A stretch of 64,000 nt of DNA from Nocardioides mangrovicus (GTDB taxonomy: Bacteria > Actinomycetota > Actinomycetes > Propionibacteriales > Nocardioidaceae). The DNA lies in contig NZ_RDBE01000007.1 in the NCBI RefSeq assembly GCF_003674065.1, positions 440,085-504,084 on the forward strand, read 5' to 3'. The notes under the pieces were generated by a model that was not told the origin of the DNA, searched no databases, and was given only the letters and a program-made list of their open reading frames with translations. A program made the position numbers and the translations under genes. Shown piece by piece: positions 46,267 to 56,796 of the stretch; position 1 is the stretch's first letter; each line of letters opens with the position of its first letter.

Positions 46267-46886
46267 GGCTGCGCCGACGGTCCGCCGCGACGACGCAGGC
46301 GGCACCGGCCGAGCCGGTCGCCCCGACCGACGCCGGGACGGGTCCCTACGACGCCGACGACCTCGACCTGGAGAGCGACGCGACCTTCGCCGACCACGTC
46401 GACCTCGGCGGTCTCCTGGTGGCACCGCCGCCCGACGGCATCGAGCTGAGGCTGCAGGTCGACGAGGTCTCCGGCGAGGTCATCGCGGTGGTGCTGGCCG
46501 CCGACGACGGTGCGTTGGAGCTGCGTGCCTTCGCCTCCAGTCGTGGCGGCGACCTGTGGGCGGAGGTCCGCCGGGCCATCGCCGGTGAGACCGCCCAGCA
46601 CGGCGGCACGGCCAACGAGCGTAGCGGCGACTTCGGCACCGAGCTGATGACCCAGCTCCCGGTGACCACCCCCGACGGGCAGGCCGCCGTGCAGCCCACC
46701 CGGGTCATCGGCGTGACCGGCGCTCGCTGGTTCCTGCGCGCGACGTTGCTCGGCCGTCCGGCCGTCGAGCCGGAGGACGCCGCGCACTGGGAGGACCAGA
46801 TCCGCTCGGTGGTGGTGCGGCGCGGCACCGGCGCGATGCCTCCCGGTGAGGCGATCGCGCTGACGCTGCCGCCCGGAGCCGGCTGA
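46263..46886 (+). CDS. DUF3710 family protein
   Basis: 207 residues from a GTG overlapping the dut stop. GPYDADDLD near the start, [23 protein letters not shown] and [23 protein letters not shown] are the DUF3710 signature, and [18 protein letters not shown] lies near the end. It is conserved beside dut in Actinobacteria (Rv2696c type). No activity is known. The stop shares one base with the next ATG. Confidence 0.88.
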   Translation: MRLRRRSAATTQAAPAEPVAPTDAGTGPYDADDLDLESDATFADHVDLGGLLVAPPPDGIELRLQVDEVSGEVIAVVLAADDGALELRAFASSRGGDLWAEVRRAIAGETAQHGGTANERSGDFGTELMTQLPVTTPDGQAAVQPTRVIGVTGARWFLRATLLGRPAVEPEDAAHWEDQIRSVVVRRGTGAMPPGEAIALTLPPGAG

Positions 46887-47245
46887 TGGGCGACAGATCG
46901 GGGCTGCGGCACAGCCTGAGCCGGTGGGCGAACTCGGCCCGCGAGGAGTCGCGCGACCTGCGCCGCGACACCGAGCAGTCCGGCCTGCTGTGCATCGGCG
47001 ACGCACCCGACCGCGAGCGGGTGGTGCTCCAGGGCACCCTCAAGACGGTCACCCTCCGCCCTCGCGGCGGCGCGCCGGCCCTGGAGGCCGACCTCTACGA
47101 CGGCACCGGGTCGATCACGGTGCTCTGGCTCGGCCGACGCCGCATCGCCGGCATCACCCCGGGCCGCAAGGTCCGGGTCGAGGGACGCATCGGGGTCCAC
47201 GACGGGCTGCGGGTGATGTACAACCCGCGCTACGACCTCAAGTGA
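46886..47245 (+). CDS. OB-fold nucleic-acid-binding domain protein
   Basis: 119 residues from an ATG in a TGATG overlap. The basic N-terminal part (SRWANSAREESRDLRRD) precedes an OB-fold seen as RVVLQGTLKTVTLRPRGGAPALEADLYDGTGSITVLWLGRRRIAGI and LRVMYNPRYDL. It matches the Rv2694c-type protein kept next to dut and DUF3710. A role in single-strand binding is possible but unproven. The next GTG overlaps its stop. Confidence 0.86.
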   Translation: MGDRSGLRHSLSRWANSAREESRDLRRDTEQSGLLCIGDAPDRERVVLQGTLKTVTLRPRGGAPALEADLYDGTGSITVLWLGRRRIAGITPGRKVRVEGRIGVHDGLRVMYNPRYDLK

Positions 47246-47949
47246 GCGAGGAGCGACCCGCTGCCGGCACGGCTGGCGTCGAGAGCGTCGAGCACGTCGT
47301 CCGTGCGCAGCTGTCGAAGGCGCTCGGCGGGATCCGCGGCATGGCCGAGGCCGCCGTACCGACGCTGGTCTTCACCGTCACCTTCCTGCTGAGCAAGGAC
47401 CTCCGGTTCGCCGTCGTGCTGAGCCTAGTGTGCGCCGGGCTGCTGCTGGTGGCGCGACTGGTGCAGCGGCAGACCCCGCAGTTCGTGCTCAACGCCCTCG
47501 TCGGCATCGGCATCGGCGCCTTCTTCGCCTGGCGTGCGGCCCGCGGCGGGGGAGACGCCAACGATCAGGCGCTGGCGTACTTCCTGCCGGGCCTGATCTA
47601 CAACAGCGTCTACGCAGTGCTGCTGGTGCTCAGCACCGTGGTGCGCTGGCCGCTGGTGGGCTTCATGGTCGGCAGCGTCACCGGCGACCCGACCGCCTGG
47701 CACGACGACCCCCAGGTCGTCCGGCTCTGCGGCCGGCTGACGCTGCTGCTCGCAGCGCCGTGCCTGCTCCGCGTCGTCGTGCAGGCCCCGCTCTACGTGG
47801 CGGGCCGCACCGGCGCGATGGACCCCGACGCCGCGGTCGGGGTCATCGCCGGCGCCAAGCTGGCGATGGGCTGGCCGCTGCAGGTGGTGGCCCTGCTGGG
47901 GATGGTCTGGCTGCTGACTCGCAACAAGACCCCCCGGGCCGAGGCCTGA
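47242..47949 (+). CDS. DUF3159 family membrane protein
   Basis: 235 residues from GTG 47242. About five membrane segments follow a soluble start, with the signature LGGIRGMAEAAVPTLVFTVTFLLSKDLR, NALVGIGIGAFFAWRAARGG and FLPGLIYNSVYAVLLVLSTVVRWPLVGFMVG. It is the last gene of the dut operon and corresponds to Rv2693c. Function is unknown. It converges on the RCK genes across a repeat-bearing gap of 201 bp. Confidence 0.87.
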   Translation: MSEERPAAGTAGVESVEHVVRAQLSKALGGIRGMAEAAVPTLVFTVTFLLSKDLRFAVVLSLVCAGLLLVARLVQRQTPQFVLNALVGIGIGAFFAWRAARGGGDANDQALAYFLPGLIYNSVYAVLLVLSTVVRWPLVGFMVGSVTGDPTAWHDDPQVVRLCGRLTLLLAAPCLLRVVVQAPLYVAGRTGAMDPDAAVGVIAGAKLAMGWPLQVVALLGMVWLLTRNKTPRAEA

Positions 47950-48105
47950 GCAGCGCCGTCACGCACGCGCGCCGCTGCGAGCAGGGCATGCGCGGGTCGA
48001 GCGGCCTCGCCGGTCTGCTGTGGGGTGGCCTCGACGCGCTCGCTCGTTTCTCGCCTCGCTGCTCGACCACCGCCGGGGCCGTCGTCGTGGTCGCGCGTGG
48101 GCGCG

Positions 48106-48143
48106 GGTTTCGAGACGGTCGCGGGCGACCTCCTCAACCAGCG
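48106..48143. repeat. TCTCGAAACC-family interspersed repeat, copy in 3' gap
   Basis: The complement reads CGCTGGTTGAGGAGGTCGCC then CGCGACCGTCTCGAAACC, the same unit as at 52083 and 53742. It ends 8 nt before the downstream RCK gene stop. Nearby CTCGACGCGCTCGCTCG and CTGCTCGACCACC (48029-48070) look like degenerate flanks. No gene is seen in 47950-48150. Confidence 0.75.
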
Positions 48144-48150
48144 CACCGAC

Positions 48151-48822
48151 TCAGTCCTTGTGCTCCTCAGGAGCCAGCAGCCGCTCGAGCTCGTCCTCGA
48201 CGTCGGCGGGGGCGACCAGCAGCAGCTCGTCGCCGGCCTCGATGGGCTGCTCCGCGTCGGGGGTGTAGACCTGCCCGTCGCGGATGATGGTCACCAGCGC
48301 GCAGTTCTCGGGGAACGGCACCAGGCCCGACGGCTTGCCGACGTAGGGGGAGTCGTCGGGCAGCGTCATCTCGACCAGGTTCGCGCGGCCCTTGCGGAAG
48401 GTGAACAGCCGCACCAGGTCGCCGACGGTGACGGCCTCCTCCACGAGCGAGGACATGATCCGCGGGGTGGAGACGTTGACGTCGACGCCCCAGGCCTCGG
48501 TGAAGAGCCACTCGTTGTTGGGGTGGTTCACCCGGCCGACCGTGCGGGGCACCCCGAACTCGGTCTTGGCCAGGAGCGAGGTGACGAGGTTGGCCTTGTC
48601 GTCGCCGGTGGCGGCGATGACGACGTCGCAGTGCTGCAGCCGCGCCTCCTCGAGCGAGGAGAGCTCGCAGGAGTCGGCCAGCAGCCACTCGGCGTCGGGC
48701 ACCCGGTCGGGCTTGATGGAGCCGGGGTTCTTGTCGATGAGGAGCACCTCGTGACCGTTGCCGATCAGCTCCCGGGCGATCGAGCGGCCGACGGCCCCTG
48801 CTCCGGCGATGGCTACCCTCAT
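48151..48822 (-). CDS. TrkA/RCK potassium channel regulatory protein (second of pair)
   Basis: 223 residues: an RCK_N Rossmann domain (VAIAGAGAVGRSIARELIGNGHEVLLID, D/E ribose end, VVIAATGDDKANLVTSLLAKTEFGV) and an RCK_C domain ending DELLLVAPADVEDELERLL. It corresponds to mycobacterial CeoC. Such proteins bind NAD(H) or nucleotides and gate K+ uptake systems. Its ATG overlaps the stop of the first RCK gene (TGATG). The KimA-like permease is divergent from the pair. Confidence 0.9.
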   Translation of the reverse strand: MRVAIAGAGAVGRSIARELIGNGHEVLLIDKNPGSIKPDRVPDAEWLLADSCELSSLEEARLQHCDVVIAATGDDKANLVTSLLAKTEFGVPRTVGRVNHPNNEWLFTEAWGVDVNVSTPRIMSSLVEEAVTVGDLVRLFTFRKGRANLVEMTLPDDSPYVGKPSGLVPFPENCALVTIIRDGQVYTPDAEQPIEAGDELLLVAPADVEDELERLLAPEEHKD

Positions 48823-49484
48823 CAGTCGCTCTCCGGGCCCTTCTCCATGGCGGTGTAGGCGTCGGCGGCCTGCTCCTCGCGCATCACCAGGTGGAGCTGG
48901 TCGTTCTCCTGGATCATCGAGTCGCGGCTGGGCAGCACGCCCTCGCCGAGCCGGTCGAGCCAGGCGATCCGGGCCGCCGTCTGCTCCTGGAAGGAGCGCG
49001 TGGTGTGGCCGACCCAGGCCTCGGGGGCGAGGACCTGGTCGACGCGGATGGTGCCCGACGGGTCGCGAAAGTCGGGCTCGGCGCCGGCCGGGAGCAGCCG
49101 GCGCAGCACCTGGTCGGCCGTCCACTTCACCGTGGCGACCGTGGTGATGCCCAGCCGCTGGTAGACCTCGGCGCGTCCGGGGTCGTAGATCCGGGCGACG
49201 ACCGAGCCGATGCCGAAGGTCTCGCGGGCCACGCGGGCGGCGATGATGTTGGAGTTGTCGCCGGAGGAGACCGCGGCGAAGGCGTCGGCGCGCTGGATGC
49301 CCGCCTCGGTGAGCACGCCCTGGTCGAAGCCGTAGCCGGTCACCTTGGTGCCGTTGAACATCGGGCCCAGGCGGCGGAATGAGTCGGGGTCGGAGTCGAT
49401 GACCGCCACGGTGTGGTTGCGGTCCTCGAGACTGCGCGCGAGCGTCGAGCCGACGCGGCCGCAGCCCATGATCACGACGTGCAC
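48822..49484 (-). CDS. TrkA/RCK potassium channel regulatory protein (first of pair)
   Basis: 220 residues from GTG 49484. HVVIMGCGRVGSTLARSLEDRNHTVAVID is the NAD-binding start and FAAVSSGDNSNIIAARVARE the family's second motif, followed by an RCK_C domain with DSMIQENDQLHLVMREE. It corresponds to CeoB. TAACGT lies 8 nt before the start. It shares an intergenic region of 60 bp with the permease, implying joint control. Confidence 0.9.
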   Translation of the reverse strand: MHVVIMGCGRVGSTLARSLEDRNHTVAVIDSDPDSFRRLGPMFNGTKVTGYGFDQGVLTEAGIQRADAFAAVSSGDNSNIIAARVARETFGIGSVVARIYDPGRAEVYQRLGITTVATVKWTADQVLRRLLPAGAEPDFRDPSGTIRVDQVLAPEAWVGHTTRSFQEQTAARIAWLDRLGEGVLPSRDSMIQENDQLHLVMREEQAADAYTAMEKGPESD

Positions 49485-49492
49485 ACCGCGGA

Positions 49493-49536
49493 ACGTTACC
49501 GGGGATGGTCCGCCGATGCTCCGGTTGCTCTACCGT
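49493..49536. promoter_or_regulatory. Divergent RCK pair / KimA-like permease -10 elements
   Basis: Minus-strand TAACGT (complement of 49493-49498) is 8 nt before GTG 49484. Plus-strand TACCGT (49531-49536) is 8 nt before GTG 49545. The compact gap suggests near-leaderless transcripts in both directions. Confidence 0.45.
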
Positions 49537-49544
49537 TGACGGAC

Positions 49545-51572
49545 GTGGGTGTCGGCGACGTCTCCAAACGGATCCTGCTGGGGCGAAAGCTCCGCAGCTC
49601 TCAGCTCGGCGAGACGCTCCTGCCCAAGCGGATCGCGCTGCCGGTCTTCGCCAGCGACGCGCTCTCCAGCGTGGCCTACGCGCCCGACGAGGTCTTCATC
49701 ATGCTCTCGGTCGCGGGCGTCTCGGCGTACGCCTTCAGCTGGAAGATCGGCATCGTCGTCGCCATCGTGATGCTCACCGTGGTGGCCTCCTACCGGCAGA
49801 ACGTGCACGCCTACCCCAGCGGCGGCGGCGACTACGAGGTGGCCACCGTCAACCTGGGCCGCACCGCCGGCGTCACGGTGGCCAGCGCGCTGCTGGTCGA
49901 CTACGTGCTCACCGTCGCGGTGTCGGTCTCCTCCGGCGTGCAGAACGCCGGCTCGGCGCTGCCGTTCGTGCAGGGCCACGAGACCGAGTGGGCCGTGCTC
50001 CTGGTGCTGGTGCTCACGGCGATGAACCTGCGCGGCGTGCGCGAGTCCGGCGCGTTCTTCGCGGTGCCGACGTACGGGTTCATGGTGGGCGTCATCGGCA
50101 TGGCCATCTACGGGGCGTTCCGGGCGGCGTCGGGCGACCTGCCGAAGGTCGAGAGCGCCGACCTCACCATCCGGCCGGAGGCGGGCTACGGCGGTCACAT
50201 CGGCCAGCTGGCGCTCATCTTCCTGCTGGCCCGCGCGTTCTCCAGCGGCTGTGCGGCGCTGACCGGCGTCGAGGCGATCTCCAACGGCGTGCCCGCCTTC
50301 CGCAAGCCCAAGAGCAAGAACGCCGCCACCACGCTGCTGCTGCTCGGCTCGATCGCCATCACGATGCTGCTCAGCATCGTGATCCTGGCTCGCGAGATGG
50401 GCCTGAAGTACGTCGACCCGAACCAGCTCGACCGGTTGCGCCAGGCCGACGGCTCGGCCCTGCCCGCCGGCTACGACGAGCACACCGTCATCGCCCAGAT
50501 CTCCCGCGCGGTCTTCGACGGCTTCTCGCCGGGCTTCTACTACGTCGTCGCGATGACGGGGATCATCCTCATCCTCGCCGCGAACACGGCCTTCAACGGC
50601 TTCCCGGTGCTGGGCTCGATCCTGGCCAAGGACGGCTTCATGCCGCGCGCGCTCGGCTCGCGCGGCGACCGGCTCGCCTACTCCAACGGCATCTTGATCC
50701 TGGCCGGCTTCGCCGTCGTGCTGATCGTGGCCTTCCGCGCCGAGCCGACGCGGTTGATCCAGCTCTACATCGTCGGGGTCTTCGTCTCCTTCAACCTCAG
50801 CCAGCTCGGCATGATCCGGCACTGGACGCGGCACCTGAAGACCGAGACCGACCATGCCGCGCGTCGCAGGATGTACCGCTCGCGCGCGATCAACACCTTC
50901 GGCCTGGCGATGACCGCGGTCGTGTTCGTCATCGTGCTGCTCACCAAGTTCCTGGCCGGCGCCTGGATCGCGATCTTGGCCATGATCGTGTTCTTCGCGC
51001 TGATGCAGGGCATCCACCGCCACTACGACCGCGTCGCGAAGGAACTGATCGTCGACGAGCGCGACATCGTGCTGCCCACGCGCGTGCACGCGATCGTGCT
51101 GGTCTCCAAGCTGCACAAGCCGACGATGCGCGCGCTGGCGTTCGCGAAGGCGACGCGGCCCAACATCCTCGAGGGCGTGCTGGTCGACATCGACCCGAGC
51201 TCCACCGACAAGATCCTCGAGGAGTGGGACAAGCGGCGCATCGACATCCCCCTCAAGGTCCTCTACTCGCCCTACCGGGAGATCATCCGGCCGATCGTGG
51301 AGTACGCCATCAGCATCCGCGAGGCGAACCCGCGCGGCGTCGTCGCGGTCTACATCCCCGAATACGTCGTCGGCCACTGGTGGGAGCAGCTGCTGCACAA
51401 CCAGACCGCACTGCGCCTCAAGGGCCGGCTGCTGTTCACGCCCGGCGTCATGGTCACCTCGGTGCCCTACCAGCTCGAGTCCTCCGAGGCCGCCCGCGAG
51501 CGCGAGGCCTGGAACGACACGAGGGTCAAGGCCGGCGACGTCCGGCGCGGCCGCACGCTGAACCGCCGGTGA
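49545..51572 (+). CDS. APC-superfamily permease, KimA-like potassium symporter
   Basis: 675 residues from GTG 49545, with about 12 membrane helices and a long cytoplasmic C-terminal domain. Residues shown to matter in Bacillus KimA are kept: Asp and Tyr in ASDALSSVAYAP (D38, Y45), Asp and Thr in LLVDYVLTVAVS, and Thr and Glu in SGCAALTGVEAISNGVPAF. SYRQNVHAYPSGGGDYEV is also shared. KimA imports K+ with protons and is inhibited by c-di-AMP. The divergent RCK pair strengthens a potassium role. The M. tuberculosis counterpart is Rv2690c. Its stop overlaps the RNA methyltransferase GTG. Confidence 0.85.
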   Translation: MGVGDVSKRILLGRKLRSSQLGETLLPKRIALPVFASDALSSVAYAPDEVFIMLSVAGVSAYAFSWKIGIVVAIVMLTVVASYRQNVHAYPSGGGDYEVATVNLGRTAGVTVASALLVDYVLTVAVSVSSGVQNAGSALPFVQGHETEWAVLLVLVLTAMNLRGVRESGAFFAVPTYGFMVGVIGMAIYGAFRAASGDLPKVESADLTIRPEAGYGGHIGQLALIFLLARAFSSGCAALTGVEAISNGVPAFRKPKSKNAATTLLLLGSIAITMLLSIVILAREMGLKYVDPNQLDRLRQADGSALPAGYDEHTVIAQISRAVFDGFSPGFYYVVAMTGIILILAANTAFNGFPVLGSILAKDGFMPRALGSRGDRLAYSNGILILAGFAVVLIVAFRAEPTRLIQLYIVGVFVSFNLSQLGMIRHWTRHLKTETDHAARRRMYRSRAINTFGLAMTAVVFVIVLLTKFLAGAWIAILAMIVFFALMQGIHRHYDRVAKELIVDERDIVLPTRVHAIVLVSKLHKPTMRALAFAKATRPNILEGVLVDIDPSSTDKILEEWDKRRIDIPLKVLYSPYREIIRPIVEYAISIREANPRGVVAVYIPEYVVGHWWEQLLHNQTALRLKGRLLFTPGVMVTSVPYQLESSEAAREREAWNDTRVKAGDVRRGRTLNRR

Positions 51573-52657
51573 GCCAGTCGTCGGTGGTGGGGGAGCGGTA
51601 CGAGGCGGTCGCGGGCAACGTCGCGCACGGCGGCCACGTGGTCGCGCGACCCGAGGGTCTGGACGGTCGCGTCGTCTTCGTGCGGCACGCGCTGCCCGGG
51701 GAGCGGGTGGTCGTGGAGATCACCGAGGACGGCGACCGGTTCCTGCGCGGCGACGCGGTCGAGGTGCTCGAGGCCTCGTCGCACCGCGTCGAGCCGCCCT
51801 GTCCCTACGCCGGCCCGGGGGCCTGCGGGGGCTGCGACTTCCAGCACGCCACACCCGCCTACCAGCGCTCGCTGAAGACGTCGGTGGTGCGCGAGCAGCT
51901 CGAGCGGCTGGCCGGCATCGCCTCCGACGTCGAGGTGGAGGAGGTGCCGCCGACCCTGCGCTGGCGCTCCCGGATGCGCTACGTGGACCTCCCCGGCGGG
52001 CGCAAGGGCCTGCGCCAGCACCGCTCCCACGAGGTGGTGGAGATCGACGACTGCCTCATCGACGCCCACGGCCCGGTCCCGGTGGTTGAGGAGGTTGCGC
52101 AGCAACCGTCTCGAAACCCCCGTTCCGAGACCGTCGACGGCCACCGCTTCGCCGTCGAGCCCGACGGCTTCTGGCAGCCCCACGTGCGCGCGCCCGAGGT
52201 CCTGGTCGACTGCGTCCTGGACTTCCTCGCGCCCCGGCCGGGGGAGTCGGCGCTGGACCTGTACGCCGGCGTCGGGCTGTTCGCGGCCCACCTGGGCGAT
52301 GACGTGATCGCGGTCGAGGGCGACCGGAAGGCCGCCGCCCACGCCGCCGATAACACCACCGCCGAGGTCGTCTGCTCCGACGTCCAGCGCTGGCTCGAGC
52401 GCGGTGCGACGCCCGACCACGTCGACCTGGTCGTCCTGGACCCGCCGCGCGTCGGCGCCAAGAAGCGGGTGGTGGCCGCCATCGCCGCGCTGTCCCCGCG
52501 CGCCGTGGCCTACGTCGCCTGCGACCCTGCCGCGCTGGCCCGCGACCTCGCCATCTTCGCCGGTCACGGCTACCGGCCGCAGCGGCTGCGGGCCTTCGAC
52601 CTGTTCCCGATGACCCACCACGTCGAGTGCGTGGCGCTGCTCGAAGCCGGACGCTGA
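51569..52657 (+). CDS. TRAM-domain class I SAM RNA (uracil-5-) methyltransferase
   Basis: 362 residues of the TrmA/RlmD superfamily. An N-terminal TRAM-like beta domain (AHGGHVVARPEGLDGRVVFVRHALPGERVVVEI), the Cys cluster CPYAGPGACGGC for an iron-sulfur site, the SAM motif LDLYAGVGLFAAHLG, LVVLDPPRVG and the catalytic Cys in YVACDPAALARDL are intact. Residues about 171-186 (VVEEVAQQPSRNPR) are encoded by an interspersed repeat present elsewhere as non-coding DNA. They fall in the linker before the SAM domain. It is coupled to the permease gene by GTGA. Confidence 0.9.
   Translation: MSQSSVVGERYEAVAGNVAHGGHVVARPEGLDGRVVFVRHALPGERVVVEITEDGDRFLRGDAVEVLEASSHRVEPPCPYAGPGACGGCDFQHATPAYQRSLKTSVVREQLERLAGIASDVEVEEVPPTLRWRSRMRYVDLPGGRKGLRQHRSHEVVEIDDCLIDAHGPVPVVEEVAQQPSRNPRSETVDGHRFAVEPDGFWQPHVRAPEVLVDCVLDFLAPRPGESALDLYAGVGLFAAHLGDDVIAVEGDRKAAAHAADNTTAEVVCSDVQRWLERGATPDHVDLVVLDPPRVGAKKRVVAAIAALSPRAVAYVACDPAALARDLAIFAGHGYRPQRLRAFDLFPMTHHVECVALLEAGR
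52083..52121. repeat. TCTCGAAACC-family repeat inserted in frame in the methyltransferase gene
   Basis: TGGTTGAGGAGGTTGCGCAG followed by CAACCGTCTCGAAACCCCC matches the non-coding copy at 53802-53845 over most positions, including the exact CGTCTCGAAACCCCCGT end. It is read in frame as VVEEVAQQPSRNPR. GGTTGC-gca-GCAACC forms an internal hairpin. Confidence 0.8.
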
Positions 52658-52674
52658 TCGTCCGGAACCGCTCC

Positions 52675-52680
52675 TAGGGT
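52675..52680 (+). promoter_or_regulatory. -10 element of the dienelactone-hydrolase-like gene
   Basis: TAGGGT ends 6 nt before the ATG at 52687. Confidence 0.5.
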
Positions 52681-52686
52681 CGGTGC

Positions 52687-53247
52687 ATGCGCGAGATCAT
52701 CTTGTTCCACCACGCCCAGGGCCTGACCGACGGCGTCGCCGCCTTCGCCGACCGGCTGCGCGCGGCAGGCCACACCGTGCACACGCCGGACCTCTTCGAG
52801 GGGCGCACGTTCGACACGGTCGAGGCCGGAGTCGCCCACGCGCAGGAGATCGGGTTCGACACCGTGGCCGCGCGCGGGGTCGCCGCCGCCGAGCGGCTGC
52901 CGGCGGAGGTGGTCTACGCCGGGATGTCCTTGGGCGTCATCCCGGCCGAGCAGCTCGTCGTCACCCGCCCGGGCGCCCGAGGAGCGCTGTTCTTGCACTC
53001 GGCGATGCCGACCTCGGAGTTCGGCGGCCCCTGGCCCGTCGGCGTCGGCCTCCAGATTCACGCGATGACCGAGGACCCCTGGTTCGACGAGGACCGCCCC
53101 TACGCCGAGCAGCTCGTGGCCGAGGCCGGCGGCGAGCTGTTCTCCTACCCCGGCCGGGGCCATCTGTTCACCGACAGCTCGCTGGCCGAGTACGACGCGG
53201 GCGCCACGGATCTGGTCCTCGAGCGGGCGGCGGCGCTGCTGGGCTGA
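52687..53247 (+). CDS. Dienelactone hydrolase family alpha/beta hydrolase
   Basis: 186 residues. It starts IILFHHAQGLTDGVAAFADRLRAAGHTVHTPDLFEG as in the DLH family; the nucleophile elbow is YAGMSLGV, so the nucleophile is Ser rather than the Cys of classical dienelactone hydrolase. The acid and His are plausible in HAMTEDPWFDED and PGRGHLFTDSS. The substrate is unknown. The leaderless promoter separates it from the upstream methyltransferase. A GGTGCC hairpin follows its stop. Confidence 0.85.
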   Translation: MREIILFHHAQGLTDGVAAFADRLRAAGHTVHTPDLFEGRTFDTVEAGVAHAQEIGFDTVAARGVAAAERLPAEVVYAGMSLGVIPAEQLVVTRPGARGALFLHSAMPTSEFGGPWPVGVGLQIHAMTEDPWFDEDRPYAEQLVAEAGGELFSYPGRGHLFTDSSLAEYDAGATDLVLERAAALLG

Positions 53248-53256
53248 GCCTCGGCG

Positions 53257-53292
53257 GTGACGGTTCCTCACGGTGCCGTGGTGAACCGTCAC
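53257..53292. repeat. GGTGCC-centred hairpin repeat, terminator-like
   Basis: GTGACGGTTC (53257-53266) and GAACCGTCAC (53283-53292) are perfect 10-bp arms around ctcacggtgccgtggt. The centre is the same as in the 80-bp element. It starts 9 nt after the hydrolase stop and is a candidate terminator. Confidence 0.65.
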
Positions 53293-53375
53293 TGACCCAC
53301 GCGAGCTCCGGTGGGGGAGCACGGGCTGGTGTGGGGGAGCTGGTGCGGTGGTGACTGTCGGCGCCCGGCGGCAGG

Positions 53376-53735
53376 ATGACCGCCGTGGGGTGCACCATCG
53401 CGGACTACGTCGAGCTGGCCGAGCAGCTCGACGACGTCAGCGCCGTCGAGCACGAGCAGTGGATTACCTACCGCGTCGCCGGGCGCACCTACGGCTACCT
53501 GTGGCCGCGCACGAGCACCCTCGGCCTGCGGCAGACGATCGCCGAGCAAGAGGCGCTGGTGGCCGAGCGCCCCGGCGTCTTCGAGAAGCAGTTCACCAGT
53601 GCCGGATTCGGCTGGGTGGTGGTGCACCTGGCCGGCGTCGAGCGCGACGAGCTCGCCGAGCTCGTCTTCGAGGCGTGGCGGCTGACGGCGCCGGCCGACG
53701 TCGTCGAGGGCCGGGGTGAGCGGCTGCCGGTGTGA
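53376..53735 (+). CDS. MmcQ/YjbR family protein
   Basis: 119 residues with the YjbR-like fold: an N-terminal helix after a short start, VEHEQWITYRVAGRTYGYLWPRTSTLGLRQTIAEQEALVAERP, then GFGWVVVHLAGVERDELAELVFEAWRLTAP. The last part, with helix LAELVFEAWRLTAP, is typical. The family is sometimes labelled DNA-binding from structure only. No promoter hexamer at the leaderless distance is evident. It is followed by a dense repeat cluster. Confidence 0.75.
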   Translation: MTAVGCTIADYVELAEQLDDVSAVEHEQWITYRVAGRTYGYLWPRTSTLGLRQTIAEQEALVAERPGVFEKQFTSAGFGWVVVHLAGVERDELAELVFEAWRLTAPADVVEGRGERLPV

Positions 53736-53741
53736 TGCGGC

Positions 53742-53950
53742 GGGCTGGTCGAGGGGTCGCTCTGAAGCACGCTGGTCGAGGAGGTCGCCCCGGAGCACGG
53801 TGGTCGAGGAGGTCGCCCCGCGAGCGTCTCGAAACCCCCGTGCTCAACCGCTCAACCCCCGCGGGTTTCGAGACGCCGACGCCAGCTCCTTGCTGCGCTG
53901 CGGATCTGGCGTCGGCTCCTCGACCTCCCGCGCTGATCGAGCGCTTCGCT
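53742..53950. repeat. Cluster of TCTCGAAACC-family repeats, no gene
   Basis: CTGGTCGAGG(AGG)TCGC occurs three times (53744, 53770, 53801), the last leading into GCGAGCGTCTCGAAACCCCC. After a short loop region an inverted partner GCGGGTTTCGAGACG begins at 53861 and runs to CTCCTCGACCTCCCGCGC near 53930. The arms face each other, so the whole forms an imperfect large inverted repeat. The following stretch to 54092 holds the acnA control region and no gene. Confidence 0.75.
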
Positions 53951-53972
53951 CCGCTTGGCTCTCGGCGCGTGG

Positions 53973-53990
53973 TATCTTGACGTCAAGATA
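53973..53990. promoter_or_regulatory. 18-bp perfect palindrome upstream of acnA
   Basis: TATCTTGAC is followed directly by its complement GTCAAGATA, 102 bp before the acnA ATG. AAGATAAT at its right end could be part of a -10, so a bound dimer would block transcription. The regulator is not identified. Actinobacterial acn genes are known to be under repressor control (AcnR in Corynebacterium), but I cannot assign this site to it. Confidence 0.6.
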
Positions 53991-54092
53991 ATTTGGTTCT
54001 CGGCGAAGTGAGGCAAGCCTTCCTTCCGAGCGCGCCACCGGCGTGGGCAAGATGGACGAGGACCCGGCAGCTAGGCGATCTAGGAGATCTCG

Positions 54093-56795
<2,703 letters not shown>

Positions 56796-56796
56796 G

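Noticed and set aside
49505-52657. Very long alternative-frame reading frames, for example about 1050 codons overlapping the permease and methyltransferase genes, and minus-strand frames of 850-1000 codons over the Pat and acnA genes
   Set aside because: They are Arg/Ala/Pro- or Val/Gly/His-rich shadows caused by high GC; the opposite or other frame encodes recognisable conserved proteins over the same bases.
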